Below are positions 34,665 through 46,131 of a stretch of 64,000 nt of DNA, piece after piece (position 1 is the stretch's first letter; each line of letters begins with the position of its first letter). Both the position numbers and the translations under genes were made by a program. A model generated the notes under the pieces. The model searched no databases. It was not told where the DNA came from and was given only the letters and a program-made list of their open reading frames with translations. Origin of the DNA: Chelonoidis abingdonii (taxonomy: Eukaryota; Chordata; Testudines; Testudinidae); the NCBI RefSeq assembly GCF_003597395.2, contig NC_133769.1:182578543-182642542 (forward strand), given 5' to 3'.

Positions 34665-34824
34665 GAGGGTCTCAGAGCTCAAGCTGCCTCCCAAGCCTGA
34701 ACAGCTATGCCTGAACAGCAATTAAACATACCCTTAGCCTGAGAAAAAGGCAAATAAGGCCAAATCAGTTGGCACAGGTCTGCCATGATGGACTAACTGC
34801 AGTATAGACATATCCAAAGATAAT
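34665..34824. mobile_element. Harbinger-like MITE fragment
   Basis: Contains 'gggtctcagagctcaagctg' and ends 'cagtatagacatatccaaag', a decayed version of the 'gtagacataccctaa' Harbinger terminus. The left terminus is missing. Confidence 0.5.
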
Positions 34825-37229
34825 TCAGAATAAAGTTGGGGGAACTATTCACAGGGTCATATCTTCAACTCCTTTCTCTCAGTGGTGAGCAACTGGCTCA
34901 CATGAGTAGTTGAAATCAATGGGTCTATTTGTGTGACTAACTAATAATCAAGACAGCAAGGGCTTCACCAGCTGGTTCTTTATGCACAGCTGTTAAGCAC
35001 TTCTGCTCTATAGTAGTGAATACACATTAACAGGCAAGTGCCCTTTTCTGCATGCACATGAGCATTTGCAGGTAAACAAGAGGAAAGAGGAACAGAGATG
35101 GAAAAGAGGATTTTTTTCCCATGGAAAATTGAAACTTTTAATTAACAAACCTGAAAAAGTTTTGATTTTATGATTTTCAGATTAAAAAAAATCAAAAATT
35201 TCAGAGGAAAGAAATACTTTTTGTGAAAATATTTGTTTTGTAGTAAACCCAATTTTCCATTAAAAAGAAAGTTTTCACTCCAAATGTTTGAATAGCTCTA
35301 GGGACAAATCTAGCCAAGTATAAAAATTACTCAGAACTCAAAAATGTTAATGAATAATTTTTCCCACTCTCCACCCTTCTGTGCTTGAAAGCCTCAGGAG
35401 CACTTCAGAGGGATGCTGGGTTCCCCTGTCAATTTTTTCTAAAGGGCAGCTTTGATTAGTTGATCTTATATCACATGATAACATTAAGAGTACTGATTGT
35501 AGGAGGTTGGCATTGGAGTTTTCAGGATTTCATAAAACAAGTACTATATCTTTAGAAAAGAATTTGCTAAAAATATTGAAAATCACTTTAACAAAAAAGC
35601 TTACAATTTCAAAGTTGTTTTAATTTTGCTGGGTTTGAATGGGACACTTTTTGTTTTTTGATATGTTAAATATCTTTAGACATTTTGTTGTTCCATGTTT
35701 CAGGTTTTCCTGAAAAATAATAAAAATGTTGCACAAGACAAAGAAAGGAGGAGAAGAAAATAAACCTAAAACAGGATAAATGAGAAATATTAGGGACAAC
35801 ATTGAAAACATCAAGCAATCAATTTTGATTTTTTTTATAAAAGATAATATTTTGAGGAGAACAATCATTTGAAAAATGTAACTAACTCTAGTCCAGATCT
35901 TTTCATGCCAACCTGGAAACCTATAATATCTGTATATTATTGGATTTTTTGAGCTGACAGCTGTATTTCTGAACTAAACAAAACAAGGAAAACTAAATAC
36001 TTCTGACTGGTACCTTGATGGATTCTAAGTCTATCTCACTGATGCTCATTCATATGCACCACTGATCTCAAATCAGAAAAGTTAGTTTTTTGTTGGAAAA
36101 TGCCAATTTGTTTGAAACAAAAGTTTTCTAATTGTTAAAATTTTTCATTGTGACATTTTTAAATTACAACTTTTGGCTTCTTGGTTCAAATGACTATTTG
36201 TTTAGAAAGTTATGCTAATAACAGTACCAAAAAAAGAAGCTGAATCAAAATGTTCAGACTGACTCAAAATGATTTCCAGATTTTTGGTTCATGAAAATTT
36301 GAGATTTTGACTTGTCATCTCCATTTGGCATGGAAAAAAATATCTTTTGATAGCTCAAAACTATTCATGGAACAGGAAAACCATTTCCTACCCAGTTCTA
36401 ATAAGCCTCTTGATTTTGTAGTCAAACATAAACAATTAGCCTAGCCAACTATCATTTAAAAAAGTATTTATCTTTGATTTTATAGTTATTGCTAAGGAAG
36501 CTGTTTCCCTTTTGCTAAATTTCTGCTTCTGGGGCATCTAGCAGACAACAACAACATGATAAATAAGAATATTTTTTTTATTTTGAGAAACTTGTCATTA
36601 TTTTATTGTGTTTATTTGTCATAATCAAAGTTTTCTTGACACAGTGAGAATATAATTTTAAGTAGCATTAAAAATGTGTTCCTATAATTGCATTACAGTA
36701 GCTGAAGAAAGCAATTTTAAGAGAACAATAAATACCAAAGATAATCAAATATTTTGGCTCCTATCAAAACAAAACACTAACCTAGCATCAAGACATTCCA
36801 GATGGCTTGAATTTTCAGTGTGAATTGGAGATTTGAGGTTTCTTACCTCTTATAAAGTGATCTTATATGATTTGTAGATTTAGAACTTGATCGTGCAAAC
36901 CTCTACTCATGAGAGCAGTCCCAGCAAAATCAAACTGTGTTATAAAGGCAGCTATGCATATATATTATGATTCTAATGCTTTGAAGAATGTTGGACAAAG
37001 GATTCCCAGTATAGAACATACTGTACATGCCGGAGAGAAGCAGTATGGAAAACTGGTAGTGCTATCTTAATTCTATAGTAAGTTTAGGGCCAGATTCTAC
37101 ATCCATATTCTTAAGTAGTGCCTTAATCTACAAGAAGGAACTACTCGCAGAGTAAGTTTTTCACTATGGCTAAGGAGGGCTGAATTATTTATATTAAGTT
37201 AGCACTTAGAGTCCTCAAGCAAAATCAGT
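34825..37229. other. No gene; decayed AT-rich MITE remnants
   Basis: 35080-35310 and 36060-36400 resemble the AT-rich 'gagctgg...gaaaattt' element at 11583-11909 but are too decayed for boundaries. The remainder is unassigned AT-rich sequence. Confidence 0.4.
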
Positions 37230-37485
37230 GCCCCTATGTTAGGCACTGCACATGCACACACATTGCACTGCATGTAATCAGGGGCAGACCTTGCCCAGAA
37301 GAGTTTTCAGTCTAGACAGACAAATTCTGAAAGACAAGAGGTATTCTTATCAACATTTTGTAGCTGGGGAACAGAGAATCAGTAGCTTGCACAGTAACAT
37401 TGGAAGTCTCTGGCAGAGACAGGAGTTGAACGAGATCTGAGTTCCAGCCTAGTGCCTTAATCACAAGACCAGCCTGTTTCTCCAG
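37230..37485 (-). repeat. MIR-type SINE (antisense)
   Basis: The plus strand shows the complement of MIR landmarks: 'gtagctggggaacagag', 'cagtagcttgcacagtaaca', 'tctggcagagacaggagttg', 'gatctgagttccagcctagt', 'gccttaatcacaagacc'. The upstream 'gttaggcactgcacatg' belongs to the tail. It is an old, diverged copy. Confidence 0.65.
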
Positions 37486-39010
37486 ATACTAATTAATCTA
37501 TAACTGAAGCCATGGAAACAAATGGAATGCTCCCTGGCAGCAGAGAGATTACTGCATTTTAGATCTCACGGAAAGGAGATCAGGGTGGACTATGGCATAA
37601 GCACTATATCAAGGCAGTAACTCAGCTTCTTGGGTTAAGTGATTACATCAGAATTTCAGTATTTATTTAAAAAAGAAGCAGTAAGTTTCTACCCATCATA
37701 GTTTGAAGAATAACTTGAAAATGTGACCTGAGAATTACTAATTAAATAAAGTTTGTCACTCCTGGGAAAGGAAGGGGACCCCATCCCACAGCACAAGCCT
37801 CTTTGGAATGGGAGGGAGGTCCCCTACCAATACTACTTAGAATAGGGGTGGGTCATGGCACCAGGTGGAATTATGTGGGACCTGTGTCATAGTTTGCCTA
37901 GGGCTCTGGATTGTCTTAATTTGGTCCTGAATGAGAGAGAGGGGGAAATAAAGGATATTATCATAGTTACAGGGCTAGCTGCAACCTCTGTGCCCTTTCT
38001 CATATCTGTGAGTGAACTCCCTTAGCTCTCTTGCCCTTACCTGTCTCAGGATGGAATCAACTGATTCTTCCACTCTTAGACCACATCCTAGATACACTGA
38101 TGTTTTGCCAGTCTAACTGCATCTAAAGTAGGAGCGTTTTGTTGGTCTAGTAAACTGGTATGACTATACTGGCAAAGTGCTACTAGTATAGACCTAGCCT
38201 CAGTCTGGTTTTCTTTGACTCATACTGTTCAAACTGATTTTCCCCTCTCCCCTGCCCCCCACTCCCAGTTAGCAGGATCATCTATAAGGAACTATCCAGG
38301 AGAATGCCTTTGTGTTTGGGCAATCCATTCAGTCTCAATGGATAGTAACCATTGTCCAGATGGTTTGTCTCCACTGGAAGTGAGGGTGGTGAGGCTGACT
38401 TACCCTCTTTGTTAATCTAACACGCCATCTTAGAAGTCAGGCACATAAAGGATGTATTTGGATACAGATCAAACTATGCAACTAATCCAGATCCTTAGGG
38501 TCATATTTCATCACAAAGTTTTGGCTTCCAGGTATATTATTATGTATACCACTGTCTTCCTGTAAGAGGTATGATTTTTTTCTGAGTTAAATGTTTGGTC
38601 AGTTATATTTGTCTTTGTATTAGCTATGACTGCATGCCAACTGACTGCATACTATACACATTTTTGCTTTTTAAAAAACAATCTTGGAGCTGATTCTCCA
38701 GTTTTACTCCAATTTTATGACAGTGTAACTCCTCTGGAGCATTGGAATTACACCAACATAAAACTGGAGAAATGAAATGGTGAATAAAGCCAGATTCTGA
38801 AGTGACTCCTGGAGTTATTTTTACAAAGTCTTTATAAAATGCTACCATTTTAACTTGATACTTGATTCTTTGCAATAGCATAAATGATGATACATGTTTC
38901 AGTGCAACAGGGAGTTGGGCCTGATCAATTTAATGTGAAAGCAGTCAAGCTACTGAAGTGATAATAGTGATTCTTAAACTGTTTCCATAAAAACTTGTGG
39001 TGTTCCATGA
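37486..39010. other. No gene; Harbinger-like scrap and a foldback
   Basis: The segment 38040-38205 ends 'gtatagacctagcc', suggesting a decayed Harbinger terminus. A foldback lies at 38695-38770. No coding sequence is recognised. Confidence 0.4.
38695..38770. repeat. Foldback repeat
   Basis: tctccagttttactcc pairs with cataaaactggaga. It is related in plan to the 'ggccagattct' family, with 'gtgtaac' and 'tacacc' internal blocks. It is non-coding. Confidence 0.5.
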
Positions 39011-39076
39011 CTGTGAGTACCACAACTCTTTTTCCTTTGCATTTTTGCAATACACCTTGCCAGTCTTCTTCCTTCT
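39011..39076 (+). repeat. 66-bp direct repeat, copy 1
   Basis: Differs from 39911-39976 at only two positions by eye (39059 and 39067). It starts ctgtgagtaccacaactc. Flanks are unrelated beyond the unit. Confidence 0.9.
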
Positions 39077-39910
39077 GCTTTCTCTATGCAGTTTGCATCA
39101 TGTATTCTTATGTCAGATGAAACAAGAAGTTCCAAAAGTTATGAAAACATTTCCAGTAAGTCTTTATTCAGTCAAACTTTTTTCTCTTATTGCTGAAGAA
39201 TGTGTTTCCTTTTAATGTATTCTTTTTCAACAAATAAGTTTCATGAAGTCTGAAATTTAGATTTGCTGTAACAGCCTTTAAATTCTTTATTTTGCTAGAT
39301 TCCCTTTAGCAGTTGTGATTATTATTCCATGATTTGTGAAAGTGTGTTGTACATTGTCTGCAATTTAATATGATTTGCATTTTGTCCTTGTATCAGCAAA
39401 CCTTTTCAGTATTTAATTAAAATAAATAAATAAAAACAAAGAGATGGCCCCTGGGAGCCTTCCAATTAGCATGTAAGAACAAAGTGTCAGGGAAAGCATG
39501 TGCTGAGAGCATTGCATTCTGTGATTTGCAGTTTAAAAATGTGTACTAGCTAGCACATGTCTGACTATATCACTTAGGGACTTGCCATTCCTCCCTGAAG
39601 AAGAGGAAGGAGTCCTTGATAATAAGGAGAGCTATGATAATATTAGACTATAAAATATTTTAGAGCTTGCTAGCAAAAAATCAGCAGAACTATTAAAAAC
39701 TATGGAATAAAGAGGGAAAAACAAATAATGTTCAGAGTAATCTGTTCAGAATGAAATGAATTCACTTTTAACAGTATTATTAAATGTGTTGGAACTTGAA
39801 ATTAAATAAAGACAAAAAGTATCTTTGCACCCTTGGGCAGATGCATCTGACTAACATGCTGAGATAAATCTCTCAGGATGTCTTGGCTTGAAGGGCTAGT
39901 ATGTGTTTCA
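39077..39910. other. Unique spacer between two 66-bp repeats
   Basis: No coding sequence is seen. 39440-39560 is repeat-free (ccaattagcatgtaagaaca) and looks like a possible conserved non-coding element, on appearance only. Confidence 0.4.
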
Positions 39911-39976
39911 CTGTGAGTACCACAACTCTTTTTCCTTTGCATTTTTGCAATACACCTTACCAGTCTGCTTCCTTCT
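39911..39976 (+). repeat. 66-bp direct repeat, copy 2
   Basis: Second copy of 39011-39076, offset by exactly 900 bp. See the paired entry. Confidence 0.9.
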
Positions 39977-40480
39977 CATTGTCTGAAACCAGAATGCGGT
40001 CTCTTTTCAATTCCAGCCAGCGACGTGACTATCTTCTGGGATGCATCAGACTACTTGTCTTTTCTATTTTCAGAGTATCATTCTCCCTGCTTCTAAGACC
40101 CTTCTTTTCTTTCTACAACTAAGGCTACCGCCTACAGCAGCTATATGCCAGCTTGGTAGAGGTGAGGGATGACTCACGTTAGGGGAGCCTACAACTGGGG
40201 AGATTTAGTTGTTTTCTGGTCCAGCACAAGGAGACCAGAGCCGTACCAACTTTTATGCCCTTGTGGCATGCCTCTCTACAACAGAAATGATCTGTTAATG
40301 AATTACAGACAGAATCTGGGCAGCACAAAGAGGCAAAGTGACAGTACTTGTGTCTTTTGAGGTTTCTTCGGTATTAGATATAAGAAGTGAAGGCAATGAG
40401 AATTTTGTAACTGATGTAAATGAGGCCAGGATTATACCCAGGATCTCTGGTTATGGCAAAGCTGGTTTATAGCATGCTCT

Positions 40481-41198
40481 CAGGGCTGGTGCAACCATTT
40501 AGGCGACCTAGCCGGTCACCTAGGGTGCTCGGATTTGGGGATGCACCATTTTCTTCAACAACGACCGCGGCGGCTGGATCTTCGGCCACTCCGGTTGCTG
40601 CCAGCATTTAGGCGGAGGGAACTGGGGCAGGGGAGCATGGGGAGGGCCGCCTACAGCAAGTAAGGGGGAGGCAGTACGCAGGGGAACTCCCCGCCCCAGA
40701 TCACCCCTGCCCCGCCTCCTCCCCGAGCACGCCATGGCTGCTTCACTTCTCCTGCCTCCCAGGCTTGTGGCGCCTAAGCTGATTGGTGCTGCAAGTCTGG
40801 GAGGCGGGAGAAGTGAAGCAGCCACGGCGTGCTCGGGGAGAAGGCGGGGCAGGGGTGACCTGCTTCACTTCTCCTGCCTCCCAGGCTTGCGGCGCCAGTC
40901 AGCTTAGGTGCCGCAAACCTGGGAGGCAGGAGAAGTGAAGCAGCGACGGCATGCTTGGGGTGCTCATGCTCGGAGCAGGGGTGAGCCTGGNGGTGAACTG
41001 GGGCGCGGAGCTGCCGCATGGAGCTCGGGAGCTGCTGCAGGGGGGAACCTCAGGGTGGGGGATGGGGAGCTGCTGAAAGGGGGGTGCCTTAGGGTGGAGG
41101 GAGGGAGCTGCCACGAGGGGGCGCCTCAGGGTGGGGACATAGGGGGGCGCAAGGTGGAAGTTTCGCCTAGGGCATGAAACAGCCTTGCACCAGCCCTG
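40481..41198. mobile_element. hAT MITE with near-perfect termini and two tandem hairpins
   Basis: The element opens cagggctggtgcaa and closes ttgcaccagccctg, a perfect 14-bp terminal inverted repeat. Flanks are catgctct (40473-40480) and tgtgctct (41199-41206), six of eight identical. The GC-rich interior contains two similar hairpins (about 40735-40835 and 40860-40960), each with gcttcacttctcctgcctcc pairing with its complement. One undetermined base lies at 40991. The well-preserved termini suggest a relatively young insertion. Open frames of up to 100 codons are compositional. Confidence 0.85.
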
Positions 41199-43429
41199 TG
41201 TGCTCTTACGTATAGTTTGGCTACAGAGAGGAAGGGATGTACTTTGAAGGTATTAGGGAGGAAGAAGCTACAGGATTTAGAAGCAGCTTGAATGTAAGGA
41301 TTGAAGGAGAGGGAGGTACCAGGGAATAAACTGATTTTAGGTCTCTGAGATGAGGATGGTGGAATTAACCACCATAATGTAAGAGACTGGAAGATTCTGA
41401 CAGAATTTAAGGCATTTAAAATGCATTCTTTTGGAAAGTTAGTGGTTGTGCTAAATGAACAAAGACATTTGCAGTAAATTTGCATTTTTCACATTTAATT
41501 GATTCCAAATTCCTGTTTATGGTAATTTAGTATTGGTATCAGACACTATTGATAATTGTAGGCTGGTTTGAGTAAGTATTCACAAGTAAGCCACAGAGAC
41601 TGATGTAGTTGAAGAGATCTCAAAGGGTTCCAGAATTTTATAAAATGCTTCTGATGTCATTTTAATTTAACCTTCTTGGTAGTAGGGGTCAGCATTTCAT
41701 TATGAGAAGTACAAAGTATATTAGAGCTAAATGTCAAAAGATCCTAACTTAGAAAACCAACGTCTCAACCACTTGATATATAATTTTTTATGATGGATCT
41801 CTTCTAAATGGGAAAAAAATCTATTAGTAAAGAGAACTCAGTCTTGTTATTAATTTTAATTTTATGCAGCAGATGTTTTGTGTGTGTCAAATAAACATGA
41901 ACAGTTAGACATGCTATAGAACAATCCATTATCTATGAGTGAGCTCATGCATCAATGATAGGGGATAGTCAGGGCATGGCAAGGTTCTATTATGATATCT
42001 GAGTTGATTACAAAAATAAAAATTCTTGGCAACACATCCAGAATCTGAAATAACAGAGAAATCAAGAGCTTGATTTTCTCCTGTGTCCAGCTCTGTTCAG
42101 TGCAGGAGAGATGCATGTTGTCAGAGAGCTGCTTACAGCTCCCTGGTGCTGTACTGATCCAACCCTGTGAGCTACTTTAGGAGCTGTTTTAATCTATGAC
42201 ACTGGTGTTTTGGTTTCTAAGGACCTTATGCAAATGGAAGATTTGTATTGCACAGTAAAGTCCTACTACACCCTCCTCAACTACCATCCTGGCAGCGCTG
42301 AGCTGGGAGTCAGGGAGAGAATGGCATAGGAACAGTCTCCAGGGGCTCTAAATCACTATGAAGATCCCCTTCATTAGGGGAATCATTCTCTGGTTATAGG
42401 CAGAATCTTGGAAGCTCAAAGAGGCCAAAGCGTAACATAGAATCTATTCCTGAAGACTTCTTTGTTTCTTTCCTCTCTTTTTCTCACCTATCTTTATAGA
42501 TGAGGAGGAGATATCATTTTAATGGCAGAAGAATGAATATGCAAATAAGAAAATAAGATGATATATGTTGGTGTTGTTTAATATGTTTAATTAGGTATTT
42601 TAATAGTGTATTTTTGAAGTAATGTTAAGTAAATCACTGACTTCAATAAAATTTAATATAAAGTATATAAACTATGACCCTTGGACTCCATCTTAGTAAG
42701 CAAACTTGTTTACAACTTAGACACTGAAGTCCTTTGGCTCAAACTGGAGTGAACCAGCTTTTCCCGCCTTAGAGATTATGTAAGGTCTTGCTTAGAGACT
42801 GCACAGAGCTGCCAATTACAGCGGCAGCACATGCGTGGTCGGTTCTTCCTAATGCTCCAGAGCTAGAGAGAAGTGAGGTTGGGGAAGGAGAGGCCTGTCA
42901 TCACTGTCCCCGCCACAGTGAACCAAATCCATTTTATCTGTGGAGGGTCCTCCTTTCCTGGTGTCCATCATCCCAAAGGGTCTCCCCACCTCCAACGAAA
43001 TCCAGCAGTCGTTGGGACTCCATATTAGTGCTCCTCGAAGGCTCTAAATCAGCCGGGAGCAGAAGGTCCTGGGCTTTGCACCTGTATGCTTTGTCCACTG
43101 CACCTAAATCATAGGGAAGGTTTCTGTATTGGGGTTTCATTTATTGTTTTTCTGAATGCCAGGGGAGGTTTTGTGGGTCTGAGCTTCAAGCTTCTGAAGC
43201 CAGTCACTAAATCACTGTATGTTTGTGTTCTCTCCCCTCCATTTTCCCCAGTTTTTTGTACCTTTACCCTTAATACACTTACCTTTGTTTGGACCATATT
43301 ACCTTGTCTTTTCTTCATTTCTATAACATCACACAAGGAAGGAGGGACACCCTCAGTGTAAGCTAACTCCACCGTTGACAGACACGGAAAGAAGCCAAGT
43401 CTGCTCTTCTTTCTCCTACCATTTCTCCA
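41199..43429. other. No gene recognised
   Basis: 41210-42650 is ordinary AT-rich sequence. 42660-43430 is more GC-balanced, with a 108-codon open frame at 42788-43114 and AATACACTT/TTTTGTACC blocks; it could be an unrecognised LTR or other repeat fused to the Harbinger remnant. No domain is seen. Confidence 0.4.
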
Positions 43430-43444
43430 GTATTTTCTCTCTGA

Positions 43445-44130
43445 AGCGTTATCTTACTCCCCTTGGGATAACAAAGGGGTACTTCTCCATGGTGATACAG
43501 CTGTTTGTGGATCACCATGGGCATTTCACTGACATTAATGTGGGGTGGTCTGGGAAAGCACATGACGCACACATCTTCAGGAACACTGGCCTGTGTAGAA
43601 AGATAAAAGTGCGGACTTTCTTTCTAGACCAGAAGATTAAAGTTTTAAAATGCCCATAGTGATCTTGGGAGACCCGTTGTACCCCTTACAGCCATGGTTT
43701 ATAAAACCTTACATGGAAAACCTAGGCAGCAGTAAGAAGGTGTTCAATAACAGGCTGAGTAGGTGACGCTGGATGACAGTGGAATGAGCCTTTGGCAGAT
43801 TAAAGACACATTGGCGACGCCGTTATGGCAGGTTCCACCTCAATGAGGATAATATTCTCATGGTCATAGTCACATGTTGTACATTGCAAAAAGGTTTGCT
43901 CAAAGGTGGAGTGTTGAGGCAGACTGCTTGGCTGCTGATTTTGAGCAGCCAGATACGAGGGCTATCAGAGGGGCCTAGAGGGGGGCAATTCATATCAGGG
44001 AGGCTTTCAGGCAACACTTTGAAAATGAGAATCAGTAATGTATATCTCTGTGATTTCTGCTGCAATGTTACATTGCATGTAGTTTTCCTTGGAAGCAATG
44101 GTGACATTTGTGGCCTTACATTCCAGTAAG
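43445..44130 (+). pseudogene. Harbinger (DDE) transposase, 5'-truncated and frameshifted
   Basis: The readable part starts near 'GYFSMVIQ' and continues 'VDHHGHFTDINVGWSGKAHD', where the final D is the second catalytic aspartate in the usual 'hDa.iF' context. After a frameshift near 43655 it resumes 'GDPLYPLQPWFIKPY', then 'VE.AFGRLK..WR', which holds the catalytic glutamate, then 'NILMVIVTCCTLQ', normally 'CCxLHN'. The first catalytic aspartate block ('DGTH' type) is not recognisable, and stop codons separate the segments. The gene is dead. Confidence 0.82.
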
Positions 44131-44192
44131 CAAATGATTAAACTGCCTGTGTATCTATTGGTAGTGCCTGCTATCTCTGTTTGTAGGAAACA

Positions 44193-44231
44193 AATAAAGA
44201 TGAGTTACCATTCAAAAACTTTGCTTTTATT
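44193..44231. terminator. Convergent poly(A) signals
   Basis: AATAAA on the plus strand (44193-44198) and on the minus strand (plus-strand tttatt, 44226-44231) lie 28 bp apart, between the 3' ends of the transposase and Myb-like remnants. This suggests convergent transcription units in the ancestral element. It is a positional inference. Confidence 0.5.
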
Positions 44232-45439
44232 GCACACACGCACACACGGTACCAGGGAATGGCAGACTTTCACAGCTATGTGTAGGTCCAGCTATCATTT
44301 TGAAAGTTGTCCGAGGGGGAGGAGTGAAGGGGAAACAGAGAAGTACTGGAAAGCAGAATGGATTTTGTGGATGGAGCTGGGAGGGGTGGAGGGCATGCAA
44401 AAGAGTTCTGAATGTGCTGCAGGGGAGGGCAGGCACACATCTGCTCAGTCTTCAGCATTACTAAAGGCTTCAGCATCTGCGTTTGCTCTTCTATGACTTT
44501 AATCATCCACTAAGTAGCATCCTTAACAAACTCCTGATTTTCTCTTCTGTCCTGCCTTTTGGCTTCCCTCCATCCTTGTGTTCCCTTTTCTCTGCATTGG
44601 AGGAGTGCAGTACTTCCCAGAACATGTCATCTCTGCTCCATCTTGGGTGCTTTCTTATCTAGCAGAGATGCTCAGCCAGTGTGTGTGTGGAGGTGTTCCT
44701 GAAGGCCACGTCTGCTGAAGCACAAGGAACAATGCACAGAAGCATGATTGTAAAATCTAGGCACAGCATTGAAATGTTTAAGTAAAATACACCTTTTGTA
44801 ACATAACAATCACATTCTCACTGACCATTGGCAAGCACACATCTCTGCGAACACCCAAAGCATGGTGATTGTTGGCTGTGGAAGGGGGGCGCTCTACATG
44901 GGGAAAAGAGCACTCTGCAAGGATTGTGGTGCAGCCAACTAGGGAAAAAAATTAAAATTCTCCCACACTTTTCCACAGGCAGGGGTCATTGCAGCAGATA
45001 TCTCACTGCTGAGGGTAAGCAGGGAAGTGAGGTTACATCTACTACATGCTTGTGGCTTCTGTCCTGGTTCCTATGTTGCTCACTTGTGTGCCACTTTGGT
45101 CCCTGCACAAGTGATATGCCAAATGGCATGGGAACGTTTCCTACAATGGAGGAAGGAACAAAGCAGCTCTGTCAATGAACCTTCGGCAGAGGATTATCAA
45201 GTACCTCCAGAAAAATTTCCTGGAGATCTCTCTGGAGGATTCCTGTGAGATCTCGGCATGCATCAACACCTATTCTACCATACTGATTAGCTGCACAGGA
45301 AAATGTCCAGAACACAGAAACACAGGTAGCCTTGTAGATTTCTATACCCTGAACCCACCTCTGGACTACACTAACCACAGCTACTTACCAAGCGTCTCCT
45401 CTCCTGCCTCTTGCTCACCGGAAGGCAACTGCTGAGTCT

Positions 45440-45935
45440 GGCTTGACACCTCCAGAGTGGTGAACAATTCCTGGCTGCCTGCCCCACCGAGTGACCCCAC
45501 TGGGAACTCCATATCGTCATCAAACTCCACCTCTTCATCAATGACTTCGTCCTCTGGGTTAGGTCCTCATTCCGTCACCTCCAGGTCTTCCGAAGTATCC
45601 ATGGGGCTATTGGCAGTGGAGGTGGGGTGCCACTGAGGATAGCATCCAGCTCCTTATAGAACCAGCAGAGCTTAGGTGCAGCACCTGAGCAATGTTTTGC
45701 CTCCCTCGCCTTAAGGTACGCCTGCTTCAGCTCCTTTATCTTCACTCTGCACTGCAGCAAGTCTTGATCATAGCCCTTTTCGCACAAGCCTCTAGAAATT
45801 TGCCCGTAGGTATCAGAATTCCTACAGCTCAAGCACAGCTGGGACTGCACAGCTTCCTCTCCGCAGTGGTCCAAGTGGGAGAGTGTTCGCTGTGATAACC
45901 CGCCATGGTCGCCAAGTCTCATTGTGGTGTGTACA
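45440..45935 (-). pseudogene. Myb/SANT-like protein of Harbinger, degraded
   Basis: The minus strand gives 'EEAVQSQL', 'NSDTYGQIS', 'GYDQDLLQCRVKIKELKQAY', 'KAREA', then 'SGAAP' and 'WFYKELDAIL', in order: the trihelix Myb/SANT-like DNA-binding domain followed by its C-terminal 'FY.ELDAIL' signature. A frameshift near 45595 leads to an acidic linker ('DEVIDEEVEFDDDMEF' type) at 45490-45560. The start region, with an ATG near 45904, is out of frame with the domain. Further minus-strand scraps toward 44230 may be the C-terminus. Confidence 0.8.
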
Positions 45936-46049
45936 CATTCACTGTTTTGTCGACAAAAGCTGCCTTTGGTCGACAAAACTTCGTAGTGTAGACAAGGCCT
46001 ATTGTGACACTCTGAGTACATTTCCCAGAACTGCGAAAGAGTTCTATGT

Positions 46050-46131
46050 AAGCTGGAAAGCATGTCTCTTTCTCCAACATAAGTTGATCCAATAAAGATA
46101 TTACCTCACTCACATTGTCTCTGAGTTACAC
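46050..46131 (-). repeat. Interspersed repeat 'B' (copy 3, antisense)
   Basis: Complement of the series at 15185 and 32401: 'gcatgtctctttctcc', 'aagttgatccaataaagata', 'ttacctcactcac'. It starts about 50 bp beyond the Harbinger right end. Confidence 0.6.

Larger units (their letters stand above)
43430..46001. mobile_element. Harbinger transposon remnant with transposase and Myb-like genes
   Basis: A transposase pseudogene runs on the plus strand (43445-44130) and a Myb/SANT-like pseudogene on the minus strand (about 45935 to 45440, with scraps lower down). They converge on back-to-back poly(A) signals, AATAAA at 44193-44198 on the plus strand and its complement at 44226-44231. The right terminus ends 'cgtagtgtagacaaggccta', preceded by two TCGACAAAA blocks (45953-45980). 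The left terminus and the N-terminal third of the transposase are missing. Two-gene architecture is typical of animal PIF/Harbinger elements. Confidence 0.82.

Noticed and set aside
40520..41177. Several open frames on both strands
   Set aside because: They lie inside the GC-rich hAT MITE 40481-41198; not genes.
44089..44496. 135-codon open frame
   Set aside because: It begins in transposase remnants and crosses the convergent poly(A) signals into the antisense Myb region.
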